Assembly (NCBI RefSeq): GCF_000821185.2
Contig: NZ_CP050855.1
Coordinates: 1,922,001 to 1,986,000, forward strand
Source: Serratia symbiotica
GTDB lineage: Bacteria; Pseudomonadota; Gammaproteobacteria; Enterobacterales; Enterobacteriaceae
DNA: 64,000 nt
Reading direction: 5' to 3'
This document shows positions 56,672 to 63,952 of this stretch, one piece after another. Positions within the stretch are counted from its first letter, which is position 1; each line of letters begins with the position of its first letter. Position numbers and translations under genes: made by a program. Below the pieces are notes generated by a model, which made no database searches, had not been told where the DNA came from, and was given only the letters and a program-made list of their open reading frames with translations.

Positions 56672-56745
56672 ATTTCCACCCAAAGCGCGATCACGCAGAT
56701 TGCAATGGTGATGAGAGAGCCTATTAGCTCGATTGAGTAGGTCAT
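56668..56745 (-). CDS. 25-residue membrane peptide
   Basis: MTYSIELIGSLITIAICVIA... is almost entirely one membrane segment. An AGGAGG ribosome site inside the end of the methylase gene precedes the ATG, and ATGA-type overlaps link it to the methylase and to the 66-residue membrane protein. It is too short for routine gene calling. Confidence 0.55.
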   Translation of the reverse strand: MTYSIELIGSLITIAICVIALWVEI

Positions 56746-57272
56746 GCTGCGTCCCTCCTGTTTACTGCTCCCGACAGCGCGAGTAACAAACTCCTTGGCA
56801 CTGTGGTGAACTGTTGCCTAGGTCTTACATAGGGTCGCCATATCAACAGCATTGACCCTTTGCTGTTGCCATTACCCTTTTTGCCCGTAGCGGGGTTTAC
56901 AAAGCTGATCCTCCCGTCCGTGATAAGCCTTACTTCATCAACGCTTTCCAGCGCCTTGCTAAACCAGCCGGTGGAGGGGTCACAGGGAACGAGCATGACA
57001 ACGGGTTGATGCTGCCTTGCGCACTGCTCTGCTGCTTTTGCTACCCAGGGGGTGATATCGCTATAGGGGGGATTGCACCAAATTGCCCCGTTGCTACTCC
57101 AGTGATGGGTTAGCGCATCGATAGTTTCGGTTAAGTAGTGTGCACAGAGCGCGTTTTCAGCACTGGCCGCCGCGTCTAGCCAAAACCCAAATTCACTATC
57201 CAGTGCGTTAAAAAGCCATTGTGGAGTTTGCCAGTAGTCGCGATCTGCTGGCGGTGTGTTAGATTTGTGCAT
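56742..57272 (-). CDS. Phage DNA N6-adenine methyltransferase
   Basis: The 176 residues include DYWQTPQWLFNALDSEFGF and the catalytic NPPY in AIWCNPPYSDITPW, the phage Dam-type family. It probably methylates phage DNA against host restriction. It overlaps ninB by one base. Confidence 0.92.
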   Translation of the reverse strand: MHKSNTPPADRDYWQTPQWLFNALDSEFGFWLDAAASAENALCAHYLTETIDALTHHWSSNGAIWCNPPYSDITPWVAKAAEQCARQHQPVVMLVPCDPSTGWFSKALESVDEVRLITDGRISFVNPATGKKGNGNSKGSMLLIWRPYVRPRQQFTTVPRSLLLALSGAVNRRDAA

Positions 57273-57715
57273 TACGCCACCTGTTTATTTTTAAGCTGGT
57301 TGTATTCACTGTCGGCCGGCACCGTCAGCCGACACCCGATGTTTAGCGCCCACCCTTCCACCCGGGTCAGGTAGAAATGCATTTCGCCAGTATCGAGATC
57401 GGCCGTGTGCCGAAGAGAAAGCATGACCGTCTTTTCACCGGTCACCACATCGACCATTTCCCGCTCTTCATATCCGAGATAGGTGTGTTTCATCGCATCC
57501 TTCACCCATTCTGGCGACGCGAAGGACTTGCCACGCTTGATGAGATAAGCGCTTAGCTCTGCGTACCACATGTGCTGGAGTGAGTTTTGGGGAAGACTGC
57601 GCTTGTCGCGCCATTCGGATATTTTTACTCGGTAGCGTTTACCGCTGGAGATGAGTTCGAAGAGGTAGTGAGTGAATTGGCCGAGGGTGCTTTTGTGTAA
57701 ACAAAAGTCCTGCAC
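57272..57715 (-). CDS. NinB-like recombination protein
   Basis: The 147 residues contain RSLPQNSLQHMWYAELSAYL and VKDAMKHTYLGYEEREMVDV, the NinB (lambda Orf) pattern. Lambda Orf helps single-strand DNA recombination by replacing RecFOR. It lies in the usual replication-to-nin position. Confidence 0.88.
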   Translation of the reverse strand: MQDFCLHKSTLGQFTHYLFELISSGKRYRVKISEWRDKRSLPQNSLQHMWYAELSAYLIKRGKSFASPEWVKDAMKHTYLGYEEREMVDVVTGEKTVMLSLRHTADLDTGEMHFYLTRVEGWALNIGCRLTVPADSEYNQLKNKQVA

Positions 57716-57757
57716 GGATATAATCCTCCGGGTTTATTGTCACCACTTAATGCCTAT

Positions 57758-57835
57758 TCATGGCCACCGCTGCCTGTCAGCAATCATCACTGACACCACG
57801 AATATCAGGATGAGTAATTGGTCTAATTCTGTCAC
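57758..57835 (-). CDS. 25-residue membrane peptide between dnaB and ninB
   Basis: GTG start at 57835 after AAAGGAGA; MTELDQLLILIFVVSVMIA... is one hydrophobic segment ending DRQRWP. Supported only by the strong ribosome site and its place in a tightly packed operon. Confidence 0.4.
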   Translation of the reverse strand: MTELDQLLILIFVVSVMIADRQRWP

Positions 57836-57859
57836 TGGTTATCTCCTTTGCGGGGATGG

Positions 57860-59266
57860 TCAAAAACCCCCGCTCTGTTTCGATGATCGGCGCTCAGCCT
57901 CTGCCATTCTCGCCCTTGCATGGTGCTGATCGCAGTCGTAAAGCACACCGTGACGCTGCTCTACAAAAACAACGCCGCTTTGGCCGTGTCGATTCAGTCT
58001 TAGCAGCAGTTCGGTGTCTCGCTGATTTGCGTGCTCGTCATACGCTCCCGCCCGGTAGATCCCCAGCCAATAATCACAGTCCTGTTCGATTTGTCCGGTA
58101 TCGCGGCTGTCGCTTGGAATTGGACGCTTGTTGGCGCGTCTCTCAAGCTCACGGTTAAGTTGTGTCAGCAGCACAACAACGCAGTTCAACTCCTTGGCCA
58201 GATGCTTAAGCCCCTTGGTTATCAGCCCATAGGCCAGATCGTTTCTCTCTGCCCTCTCGGCTTTCATGAGCGTTAGATAGTCAACAAGTATCATCCCTAT
58301 AGCGCCACGCTCACGGTAAATCCTGCGGCTTTCTGCCACGATGTGAGCCAGTGACAGCCCCGGCGTATCGTCGATGTAGAGATTACCGGTCTGCGCTATC
58401 TCCAACCCCTTTGCCGATGCCAGGGCAAAGCGATTGTCTTCATAGCCATCAAGGTAAAAATGAGATGAACTTACCCCGGATGCCTGAGACAGTGAGCGCT
58501 CTACCAACTGCTCCTGGGGCATTTCAAGGCTGAATGCTATCGCCGGCTTGTTCTCCGTCAGCGCACAATGCAAGGCCAGTTTCATGTAAAGCGTGGTCTT
58601 GCCCATTTTTGGCCGCGCACCAACAACGAACAGTGATCCCTTGACCAATCCTTTGGGTGCCAGCAGGTTATCCAGTGAGGGGATACCTGTTGAAATACCG
58701 ACAGCGGCCGGATCGTTGCATAAGCGCTTTTCAACCATGTTCATCCATGAATCGAATGCCTCAGCAAATGGCACCGCGCCACGTATCGATCCCGTTCGGG
58801 ATTTTTCAGCGGTGTGCATCGCCAGCGCCTGCATCGTGTCGAGTTTCTCGGCGGTGCTCAGCGTTGACGGCGTATAAAACACCTCCAGCATCTTGTTCGC
58901 CTGCTCGATAGCGAAACGCTCGATAGCGAAGTCCTTCACACGATTGGCATACGCGATAACGTTGGCAACGGATGGCGTATTCTTCGACAGTTCAGCCAGA
59001 TACGCAAAGCCACCAACGCAATCCAATTCCCCTGTAGACTCGAGTCTTTCGCTGACGGTGATCAGGTCGATAGCCTGACTCCGGGTGTTCATGTCCCGCA
59101 CAGTGCGGTAAATAATCACATGCGGTTGGCAGTGGAACATCTCAGCACTGAGAATCGAAAACACGGTTTGCACCCTGTCGCTCTGTGCATCAAGCAGGAT
59201 CGCCCCCAACACCGACTGTTCAGACTCGATGCTTCTAGGCGGCAGGCGGTAATCACCGATCATCAT
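57860..59266 (-). CDS. DnaB-type replicative helicase
   Basis: The 468 residues have the DnaB N-terminal domain (PPRSIESEQSVLGAILLDAQ), Walker A GARPKMGKTTLYMK, AIAFSLEMPQEQLVER and LILVDYLTLM-like Walker B (MILVDYLTLMKAE). The phage brings its own helicase, as P22 gp12 does, and so does not need lambda P. It overlaps the O-like gene by 14 bases. Confidence 0.95.
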   Translation of the reverse strand: MMIGDYRLPPRSIESEQSVLGAILLDAQSDRVQTVFSILSAEMFHCQPHVIIYRTVRDMNTRSQAIDLITVSERLESTGELDCVGGFAYLAELSKNTPSVANVIAYANRVKDFAIERFAIEQANKMLEVFYTPSTLSTAEKLDTMQALAMHTAEKSRTGSIRGAVPFAEAFDSWMNMVEKRLCNDPAAVGISTGIPSLDNLLAPKGLVKGSLFVVGARPKMGKTTLYMKLALHCALTENKPAIAFSLEMPQEQLVERSLSQASGVSSSHFYLDGYEDNRFALASAKGLEIAQTGNLYIDDTPGLSLAHIVAESRRIYRERGAIGMILVDYLTLMKAERAERNDLAYGLITKGLKHLAKELNCVVVLLTQLNRELERRANKRPIPSDSRDTGQIEQDCDYWLGIYRAGAYDEHANQRDTELLLRLNRHGQSGVVFVEQRHGVLYDCDQHHARARMAEAERRSSKQSGGF

Positions 59267-60149
59267 GATCGCCCTCCCTCACCTTGAGATACACGTTGTC
59301 GTTCAGCAGGTAGTCGATCCCCTTCTTGTGCCATACAGTGCCGCGCTGTGGGTTGGGGCGCTCCTCAAACATCCACCGGCAATTGTCACGGATGTACGTC
59401 AGGTACTTACGCCAGTCCTCCATCGAAAAGCCATGGCCATCCAGTTGGCGCGTGACCACACCCGCTTTCCGCCAGAAGGTCTGGATCGAACTGCGTCGTT
59501 TCTCAGTCAGCGCTCTGACCGATTTGGCTTCAGGCAGAATTTCGTGGTAGGCGTCGATAACATCCCGACAGGAAACTGAGGTTTTTTTTCTAGGCAGTTT
59601 TTCGTTGGCTAATGCACTCTCATTAGCTTTAGCTAATGAGTTATTATATATATTATTGTTTATGGACAATCGTTGGACATCCGTTGGACAATCATCGCCG
59701 AGAGCCGCATTATTACTGGTATTGGCGTTGGACAATCGTTGGACATCCGTTGGACAATTTTGAGGCTGAAAATCGTCGTATTTCAGGACGGTTATCAGGC
59801 TAAATTTCCTGCCAATCGCCTCAATTTTCAACATGCCTTTCGACTCAAAACTGCGGAGTAAACTCTTTACCTTGTTGTCAGGGATGAAGGTCTCAGCAAC
59901 CAGTTTGGGTCGCCCAGTGATCATTTGCCCGCGTCCAACCGTCATTTCGCCAATATCAGTGCTGACAACGGCTGGCGAATAGTTGGCTTTCAATATCAAA
60001 TGTAACCATAAATGTACTGCTTGAGAGTCCCTGTACAGCTTGCTGTCCATGAATTGCCGGTGTATCAAGGCAAACCCCTTACCGGTGTACTCCGGTTTAT
60101 CTGCCTGGTTCTCCTGCGACCTGTAGTCGGATAATTTAACTACGCCCAT
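59253..60149 (-). CDS. O-type replication initiator
   Basis: The 298 residues have an N-terminal winged-helix region (VHLWLHLILKANYSPAVV, DNKVKSLLRSFESKGMLKI), a middle encoded by iterons (two CPTDVQRLS units and an Asn-rich stretch), and a C-terminal part (RRSSIQTFWRKAGV, WMFEERPNPQRGTVWHKKG) likely to contact the helicase. The origin lies within the gene, as in lambda O. Confidence 0.88.
   Translation of the reverse strand: MGVVKLSDYRSQENQADKPEYTGKGFALIHRQFMDSKLYRDSQAVHLWLHLILKANYSPAVVSTDIGEMTVGRGQMITGRPKLVAETFIPDNKVKSLLRSFESKGMLKIEAIGRKFSLITVLKYDDFQPQNCPTDVQRLSNANTSNNAALGDDCPTDVQRLSINNNIYNNSLAKANESALANEKLPRKKTSVSCRDVIDAYHEILPEAKSVRALTEKRRSSIQTFWRKAGVVTRQLDGHGFSMEDWRKYLTYIRDNCRWMFEERPNPQRGTVWHKKGIDYLLNDNVYLKVREGDHDDR
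59630..59760. other. Replication origin with two triplets of 11-bp iterons
   Basis: Iterons TTGGACAATCG / TTGGACATCCG / TTGGACAAT at 59662-59694 and again at 59728-59760, all in one orientation and one helical turn apart, with 33 bp between blocks. On the left lies the AT-rich tract 59630-59661 (TTATTATATATATTATTG), a candidate unwinding element. The layout matches lambdoid ori inside the O gene. Confidence 0.85.
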
Positions 60150-60300
60150 GATTCTTCACCCACTGCTGCTGTAAACGGAAAATTTCAGCAAACTTCTTCC
60201 CATAGTCAGGATTGCTCGCTGCGATAGAGACCAACCCATCAGGAGGGTAGGAGTAACGCCGTGCCTCTTCCTGCTTGATATTTCTTCTTTTTCGTGCCAT
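60136..60300 (-). CDS. Small basic protein upstream of the O-like gene
   Basis: The 54-residue ORF (MARKRRNIKQEEARRYSYPPDG... ending KNHGRS) overlaps the O-like start by 14 bases. ATG 60300 follows GGGGTAAATA. Basic N-terminus suggests nucleic acid binding; not recognised. Confidence 0.62.
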   Translation of the reverse strand: MARKRRNIKQEEARRYSYPPDGLVSIAASNPDYGKKFAEIFRLQQQWVKNHGRS

Positions 60301-60347
60301 TATTTACCCCGTTTGTTGTATTGAAACCTCATCTAGTTTTAACTCTG

Positions 60348-60374
60348 ACGCTCGGCTACTACCGAGCGTTTTTT
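60348..60374 (+). terminator. Plus-strand terminator in the replication operon (oop-like RNA end)
   Basis: Perfect stem ACGCTCGG/CCGAGCGT with loop CTACTA and a T run on the plus strand, opposite to the operon. A possible plus promoter (TTGATA 60275, TATTTA 60301) would give a short RNA, like lambda oop in the same region. The gap 60301-60454 has no gene. Confidence 0.65.
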
Positions 60375-60454
60375 CTTTCCAGAAAAGGCACGGTCAGGCT
60401 AATTGATACGCCTCGTTTTCATTTGTGATTTCAAGTTGATAACTTCTGATGTGT

Positions 60455-60988
60455 TTACAAACGCATTGGCATGATGACAACACTCGCTTTTTCGAACGTG
60501 TCACTAAGCTCAACAATTGAAGATGTTGTCTGGCCGCTGGGTTTGATAACTATTCCCGGCCACTTTGGGTTGTAGAGTTTTGCGGCTTTCTCAATATCAG
60601 CCAGGTAGCCAGCGTTGAAACCTATCGCGTCTACCGGGGAATTCTCTTTTGGAATTACTCCTCCAATATCGGGGTACTGCCCGTCAACAACACTGACTGG
60701 AGCCAGAGAAACACACTCACCGATCCCATCTAAGTAAGTGAGAACGCCCATTTCGGTATCTATTTCAGCCCTATCAAATTTGGTAAACCGTGGGCCTTTA
60801 ATCTTAACGATAATATTTTCGCCTAAATCTTCAGACTGATGCTCACCAATGAAAGCGCGGTAGCCGTCAGTAGCGTAGAGCCTGCCATTTGGCGCAAAGC
60901 AGATCCCGCACAAATAATAACGGGGGTCAGTCTTTGCCTGAAAAATCATTGCGGCAAGTAGCGCCCTTTTGCTCAGCTTTAAAATCAT
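60455..60988 (-). CDS. Miniature beta-clamp-like protein (DnaN domain II plus end of domain III)
   Basis: The 177 residues align by eye with E. coli DnaN from domain II onward: DPRYYLCGICF with DVRYYLNGMLF, YATDGYRAF with VATDGHRLA, SVVDGQYPDIGGVIPKE with KLVDGRFPDYRRVLPKN, AIGFNAGYLADI with EIGFNVSYVLDV, and the C-terminus VVIMPMRL with YVVMPMRL. Domain I and about 50 residues of domain III are missing. The TDG(H/Y)R and MPMRL segments are the two sides of the pocket that binds clamp-binding motifs. It lies between cII and the O-like gene. It cannot close a ring in the usual way; an adaptor or decoy role is inference. Confidence 0.82.
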   Translation of the reverse strand: MILKLSKRALLAAMIFQAKTDPRYYLCGICFAPNGRLYATDGYRAFIGEHQSEDLGENIIVKIKGPRFTKFDRAEIDTEMGVLTYLDGIGECVSLAPVSVVDGQYPDIGGVIPKENSPVDAIGFNAGYLADIEKAAKLYNPKWPGIVIKPSGQTTSSIVELSDTFEKASVVIMPMRL

Positions 60989-61006
60989 GTTATTCTCCTT
61001 GACGGA

Positions 61007-61351
61007 TTAATAAGACATTGTTACTTGAGAGCCGACTGTTACAGCAGTCGGCCTTTCTTCTGTGATTTCAAGTTGATACTTCGCAAACTCCATCGCTACC
61101 TTCATCAGATACCTGTACTGATCCAGCGGTAACTTCTTCTCTCCACGCATGACAAAATCCTCTACACCGCAGGCGGCGAGAGTTTCCATAATTTCAGGGA
61201 ATTTTTCTGTACGGCGCAGAACCGTTGAGTCAGCCACGTTGAGCATCTTCGCTACAACCGTTTGCCGTGTGGTGCTCAATGCCTGATGTGCTGTAGCCAG
61301 CAGGTGACGGCCAATAAATGACAGTGATTTGCGTGTTTTTGCATGTTCCAT
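61007..61351 (-). CDS. CII-like activator
   Basis: The 114 residues from ATG 61351 (MEHAKTRKSLSFIGRHLLATAH) fit the CII family: helix-turn-helix TVVAKMLNVADSTVLRRTEKF, a tetramerisation helix and a C-terminal tail. It follows cro in the rightward-type operon and should promote lysogeny by activating cI and int promoters. In-frame codons upstream are not conserved. Confidence 0.82.
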   Translation of the reverse strand: MEHAKTRKSLSFIGRHLLATAHQALSTTRQTVVAKMLNVADSTVLRRTEKFPEIMETLAACGVEDFVMRGEKKLPLDQYRYLMKVAMEFAKYQLEITEERPTAVTVGSQVTMSY

Positions 61352-61407
61352 GCTTGATAATTTCCGTGTTGATTTGAATTTAGATAAAAAATAGACGTGC
61401 GACAGCC

Positions 61408-61436
61408 GTGGGGTTGCCACTTAAGTAATGCCCCAC
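61408..61436 (-). terminator. Hairpin between cro and cII (tR1-like)
   Basis: GTGGGG and CCCCAC pair across 17 bases in the cro-cII gap; a T-rich stretch lies farther downstream. Weak call. Confidence 0.35.
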
Positions 61437-61475
61437 ACTGGCGGAGCTGACCAAAGGTGTTAAAGAGCTTTGTTG

Positions 61476-61709
61476 TTAGGCTGCTGAAGATCTTATATCA
61501 GCAAATACAAGGTTTTCTTTTGTCACTGGTTTGATGGATTCAAAATTTTCAGTCGCTGCCTGAATCTGCTTAGCTTTGCTTGGTGAAGCACGGCGGAAAC
61601 CATATGCAATTTGATCTAGGTATCCAACTGATGTTTTGGCAAGAGATGCCAGCTTTGACCATTCATCAGAACTGGCTTCCTTTCTCCATCGGAGTAAATC
61701 GTTACTCAT
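61476..61709 (-). CDS. Cro-like repressor
   Basis: The 77 residues from ATG 61709 (MSNDLLRWRKEASSDEWSKLASLAK) have a helix-turn-helix (KLASLAKTSVGYLDQIAYGF) of the YdaS/Cro type. It is divergent from the CI-like gene across a three-site operator. An ATG seven codons upstream has no family match. Confidence 0.82.
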   Translation of the reverse strand: MSNDLLRWRKEASSDEWSKLASLAKTSVGYLDQIAYGFRRASPSKAKQIQAATENFESIKPVTKENLVFADIRSSAA

Positions 61710-61743
61710 CTTATTCTGTCCTCTTGTCAACTTCAGACGGGAG

Positions 61744-61807
61744 TTTATCGTTATGATAAATAAATTACAATACCTTTATCAATTTGCGTATTTATCACAC
61801 CGATAAA
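61744..61807. promoter_or_regulatory. Right operator: sites of TTTATC-N5-GATAAA
   Basis: Perfect 17-bp sites TTTATCGTTATGATAAA (61744-61760) and TTTATCACACCGATAAA (61791-61807), with a degenerate site beginning TTTATC at 61775. They overlap likely cro (TTGATA...TTATCA on minus) and cI promoters. Confidence 0.85.
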
Positions 61808-61825
61808 TGGTGCAAAAATGGCTTT

Positions 61826-62527
61826 ATGGAAAATAAGAATATCCGGCGAGAAAATCTTGCTGCTTTGATGAAAACTTATCTTGATGAAAACCCAAACTCT
61901 ACACGGGCTGGGTTCGCTGAGCGCTGCGGGATTGCCCCAGCTCAGCTTAGTCATCTTATGGGAGTAAAATCTTACCGGAACATCGGTAACAATTTAGCAA
62001 GGAAGATTGAGACATCTCTTAACCTGCCTGTTGGTTGGATGGATACGCTGCAAGATACAAGTCAAAAAACCAGTACAAAAGATAACAAAGAACTTGAATT
62101 TGCAGGGAAATTACGATCAGGTAAAGTGTCAGTTATAGGTGAAGCCATATTGGGAGTTGATGGCATGATCGACATGGTTGAGGTTCGGGATGGCTGGCTA
62201 CAAATTTACAGTTCTGACGAGGAAGCCTACGGACTAAAAGTTAAGGGGGATAGCATGTATCCTCGTATTCAATCTGGAGAGTTTGTAGTGATTGAGCCTA
62301 ACACCCATGTTCAATCTGGAGATGAAGTGTTTGTGAGGACGATTGAAGGTCACAACATGATTAAAATCATGACAAAAACACGCGATGGATGTTATCAATT
62401 TTCCAGCATAAACAATGAGCATAAACCAATTACGCTTAACCCTAGAGAAGTTGAGAATATGCACTATGTATCAGCAATAGTGAAAGCTACTCGCTATGTT
62501 GATCATGATGATACAGAAAATCATTAA
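61826..62527 (+). CDS. CI-like repressor (HTH plus S24 peptidase domain)
   Basis: The 233 residues from ATG 61826 (MENKNIRRENLAALMKTYL) have an N-terminal helix-turn-helix (GFAERCGIAPAQLSHLMGV) and a C-terminal LexA-like domain with Ser in VKGDSMYPRI and Lys in HNMIKIM. EFAG may be the self-cleavage site after RecA activation. It maintains lysogeny by binding the TTTATC-N5-GATAAA sites. It looks intact, so immunity should still work. Confidence 0.92.
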   Translation: MENKNIRRENLAALMKTYLDENPNSTRAGFAERCGIAPAQLSHLMGVKSYRNIGNNLARKIETSLNLPVGWMDTLQDTSQKTSTKDNKELEFAGKLRSGKVSVIGEAILGVDGMIDMVEVRDGWLQIYSSDEEAYGLKVKGDSMYPRIQSGEFVVIEPNTHVQSGDEVFVRTIEGHNMIKIMTKTRDGCYQFSSINNEHKPITLNPREVENMHYVSAIVKATRYVDHDDTENH

Positions 62528-62650
62528 AGTGGCTAAATCCTCCTAACCTCCCAGTGGCCGGGGTGCGTTCGGAGGGGGGCTCAACGTAACCTATTGTGAT
62601 ATATTGAAAATCAACTTTAAAATTAGCAACCATCCAACAATGGAATTTCT

Positions 62651-63196
62651 GTGAATCTAGAACAGATTACTAGTGCCACCCTGAATAACCTTCAGATGCT
62701 GTTGGAACAAAAAGATATTCCTTTAGCCGTAGGTCCCATCACGAATGCTGACTTTCAAGCAATGATGACAGCATATGCTGAGCTTAACTGGGACTTCGCA
62801 TTTAATGGGTACGGAAATAACCAAAACAAGTTTGAGTTTTGCGTAAAATTAGTAGGCGAAACAAATCCACTCCCAGCAGGAGCGGCTTTAAGTGTCTATA
62901 ATATTGATATAAATAGCTTTGACATCTGTTTTGTTGAAAGCTTTGTTCGTAACAATGCAGATCACCCTTTGCATGGAAGGATGATTGTTATCACATTGAT
63001 AGCCGCATACATGTTCTGTACCGCAGTTGATTGCCAAGTTATAAATGTGATAGAACCAGTGAACGTGCAAGTTATAGCTTTATACCAGGGGTTTGGTTTC
63101 AAGGGTGACACAGTGTTGATGACTGCATCAAGAGACCAGATAAGGAAATCTATTCTCAGTTACACTTCAATCCTTGATGGACAATCCGGATTTTAG
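62651..63196 (+). CDS. GNAT-like acetyltransferase in the rex position
   Basis: The 181 residues start at GTG 62651 (MNLEQITSATLNNLQMLLEQ). The central part suggests a GNAT fold: a strand SFDICFVESFVRN, the acetyl-CoA loop-like PLHGRMIV, and PVNVQVIALYQGFGF resembling motif B (N...A..Y...GF). It is cotranscribed with the CI-like gene 123 bp upstream, or from its own promoter, and is expressed in the lysogen by analogy with rexAB. The substrate is unknown; a superinfection or host-modification role is inference. Confidence 0.65.
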   Translation: MNLEQITSATLNNLQMLLEQKDIPLAVGPITNADFQAMMTAYAELNWDFAFNGYGNNQNKFEFCVKLVGETNPLPAGAALSVYNIDINSFDICFVESFVRNNADHPLHGRMIVITLIAAYMFCTAVDCQVINVIEPVNVQVIALYQGFGFKGDTVLMTASRDQIRKSILSYTSILDGQSGF

Positions 63197-63242
63197 TAGT
63201 AGAATGTTAAACTCTTTTGTATAGAGGGCTAACAAAAATTTT

Positions 63243-63267
63243 CACTACTGCTATACTGGTGGTAGTG
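63243..63267 (+). promoter_or_regulatory. Putative promoter with dyad CACTAC/GTAGTG
   Basis: CACTAC and GTAGTG flank TATACT (63252-63257), a good -10 box, 50 bp before the ATG at 63310. The dyad could be an operator for an unknown regulator. Confidence 0.45.
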
Positions 63268-63309
63268 GTTAGAGAATATCACAGCCTAATAATAGGCCTT
63301 GGAGAGCAT

Positions 63310-63492
63310 ATGAAACACCCACGTACTAGCATCGGTTCCAAAGTGTCTTTCAGCACTTCAGACACCTTTGCACGCATGGGAGTTGCTATGGAAGAACTTA
63401 TGGCTGCAACTCCTAAAATGCTCGGCGATGTTCATATCGACGGCAGCAAAGAGTGCCATGGAATGCGCAAAGAAAGCAAGAAAGCAGCGTAG
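63310..63492 (+). CDS. Small hypothetical protein between cI and the left operator
   Basis: The 60 residues from ATG 63310 (MKHPRTSIGSKVSFSTSDTF) follow a GGAGAG ribosome site. It is Met- and Ser-rich with a basic end (GMRKESKKAA) and no membrane segment. Not recognised. A strong terminator follows 28 bases after the stop. Its place suggests expression in the lysogen. Confidence 0.6.
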   Translation: MKHPRTSIGSKVSFSTSDTFARMGVAMEELMAATPKMLGDVHIDGSKECHGMRKESKKAA

Positions 63493-63519
63493 TAACCAGT
63501 TTAATTAGCCATAAGATCT

Positions 63520-63546
63520 AACCCGGCCACCGAGCCGGGTTTTTTG
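63520..63546 (+). terminator. Terminator T1 of the immunity operon
   Basis: ACCCGGC/GCCGGGT stem followed by T6. Confidence 0.92.
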
Positions 63547-63575
63547 TACCCTCGATTTTGTACTACACTTTACGG

Positions 63576-63594
63576 CTGGGCAGGAAAAGCCCAG
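63576..63594 (+). other. Hairpin between T1 and T2
   Basis: CTGGGC and GCCCAG flank AGGAAAA. It is preceded by TACCCTCGATTTTGTACTACA (63547-63567), which recurs as TACCCTATAATTTGTACTACA at 63639-63659. Confidence 0.55.
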
Positions 63595-63617
63595 TTACCT
63601 CTACATTCGCTTTCTTC

Positions 63618-63639
63618 CCGGCTTTGGCCGGTTTTTTTT
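63618..63639 (+). terminator. Terminator T2
   Basis: CCGGC/GCCGG with a four-base loop and T8. Confidence 0.85.
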
Positions 63640-63711
63640 ACCCTATAATTTGTACTACAATTACCTTAATGGTGGGATAAACCCTGTTTGTGTGTTGCTT
63701 TATATCTCTCT

Positions 63712-63732
63712 CCGGCTCCGGCCGGTTTTTTT
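63712..63732 (+). terminator. Terminator T3
   Basis: CCGGC/GCCGG with a four-base loop and T7. T1-T3 insulate the left promoter region from upstream transcription. No gene lies in 63493-64000. Confidence 0.85.
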
Positions 63733-63878
63733 ATGCCTGCCGTTCAGCACTCCCGCGCACCCTGCCCCACTCTGACCCTAAAGTTCCCCGACTCACAGCC
63801 TACCCCAAGCTGAATTTTGCGCCGAAATCATAGGCAAAAGCTGTGGTGGTATGGTTTTTTTGAAAATAAATTCATCTA

Positions 63879-63952
63879 AAAATCAAAATGATAAAAAAAA
63901 ACGCAAATAATTTATCATTTTGATATTGCCAATTATTTATCATTTAGATAAA
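63879..63952. promoter_or_regulatory. Left operator with sites of the same type as the right operator
   Basis: TTTATCATTTAGATAAA (63936-63952) is a perfect site; TTTATCATTTTGATATT (63911-63927) and AAAATCAAAATGATAAA (63879-63895) are imperfect. The leftward-type promoter should read to the right, out of the window, toward N-like genes and integrase. Confidence 0.8.

Noticed and set aside
62651..63492. A complete toxin-antitoxin system of GNAT type
   Set aside because: The small gene follows the larger at 113 bp with its own promoter, and no DNA-binding antitoxin domain is visible.
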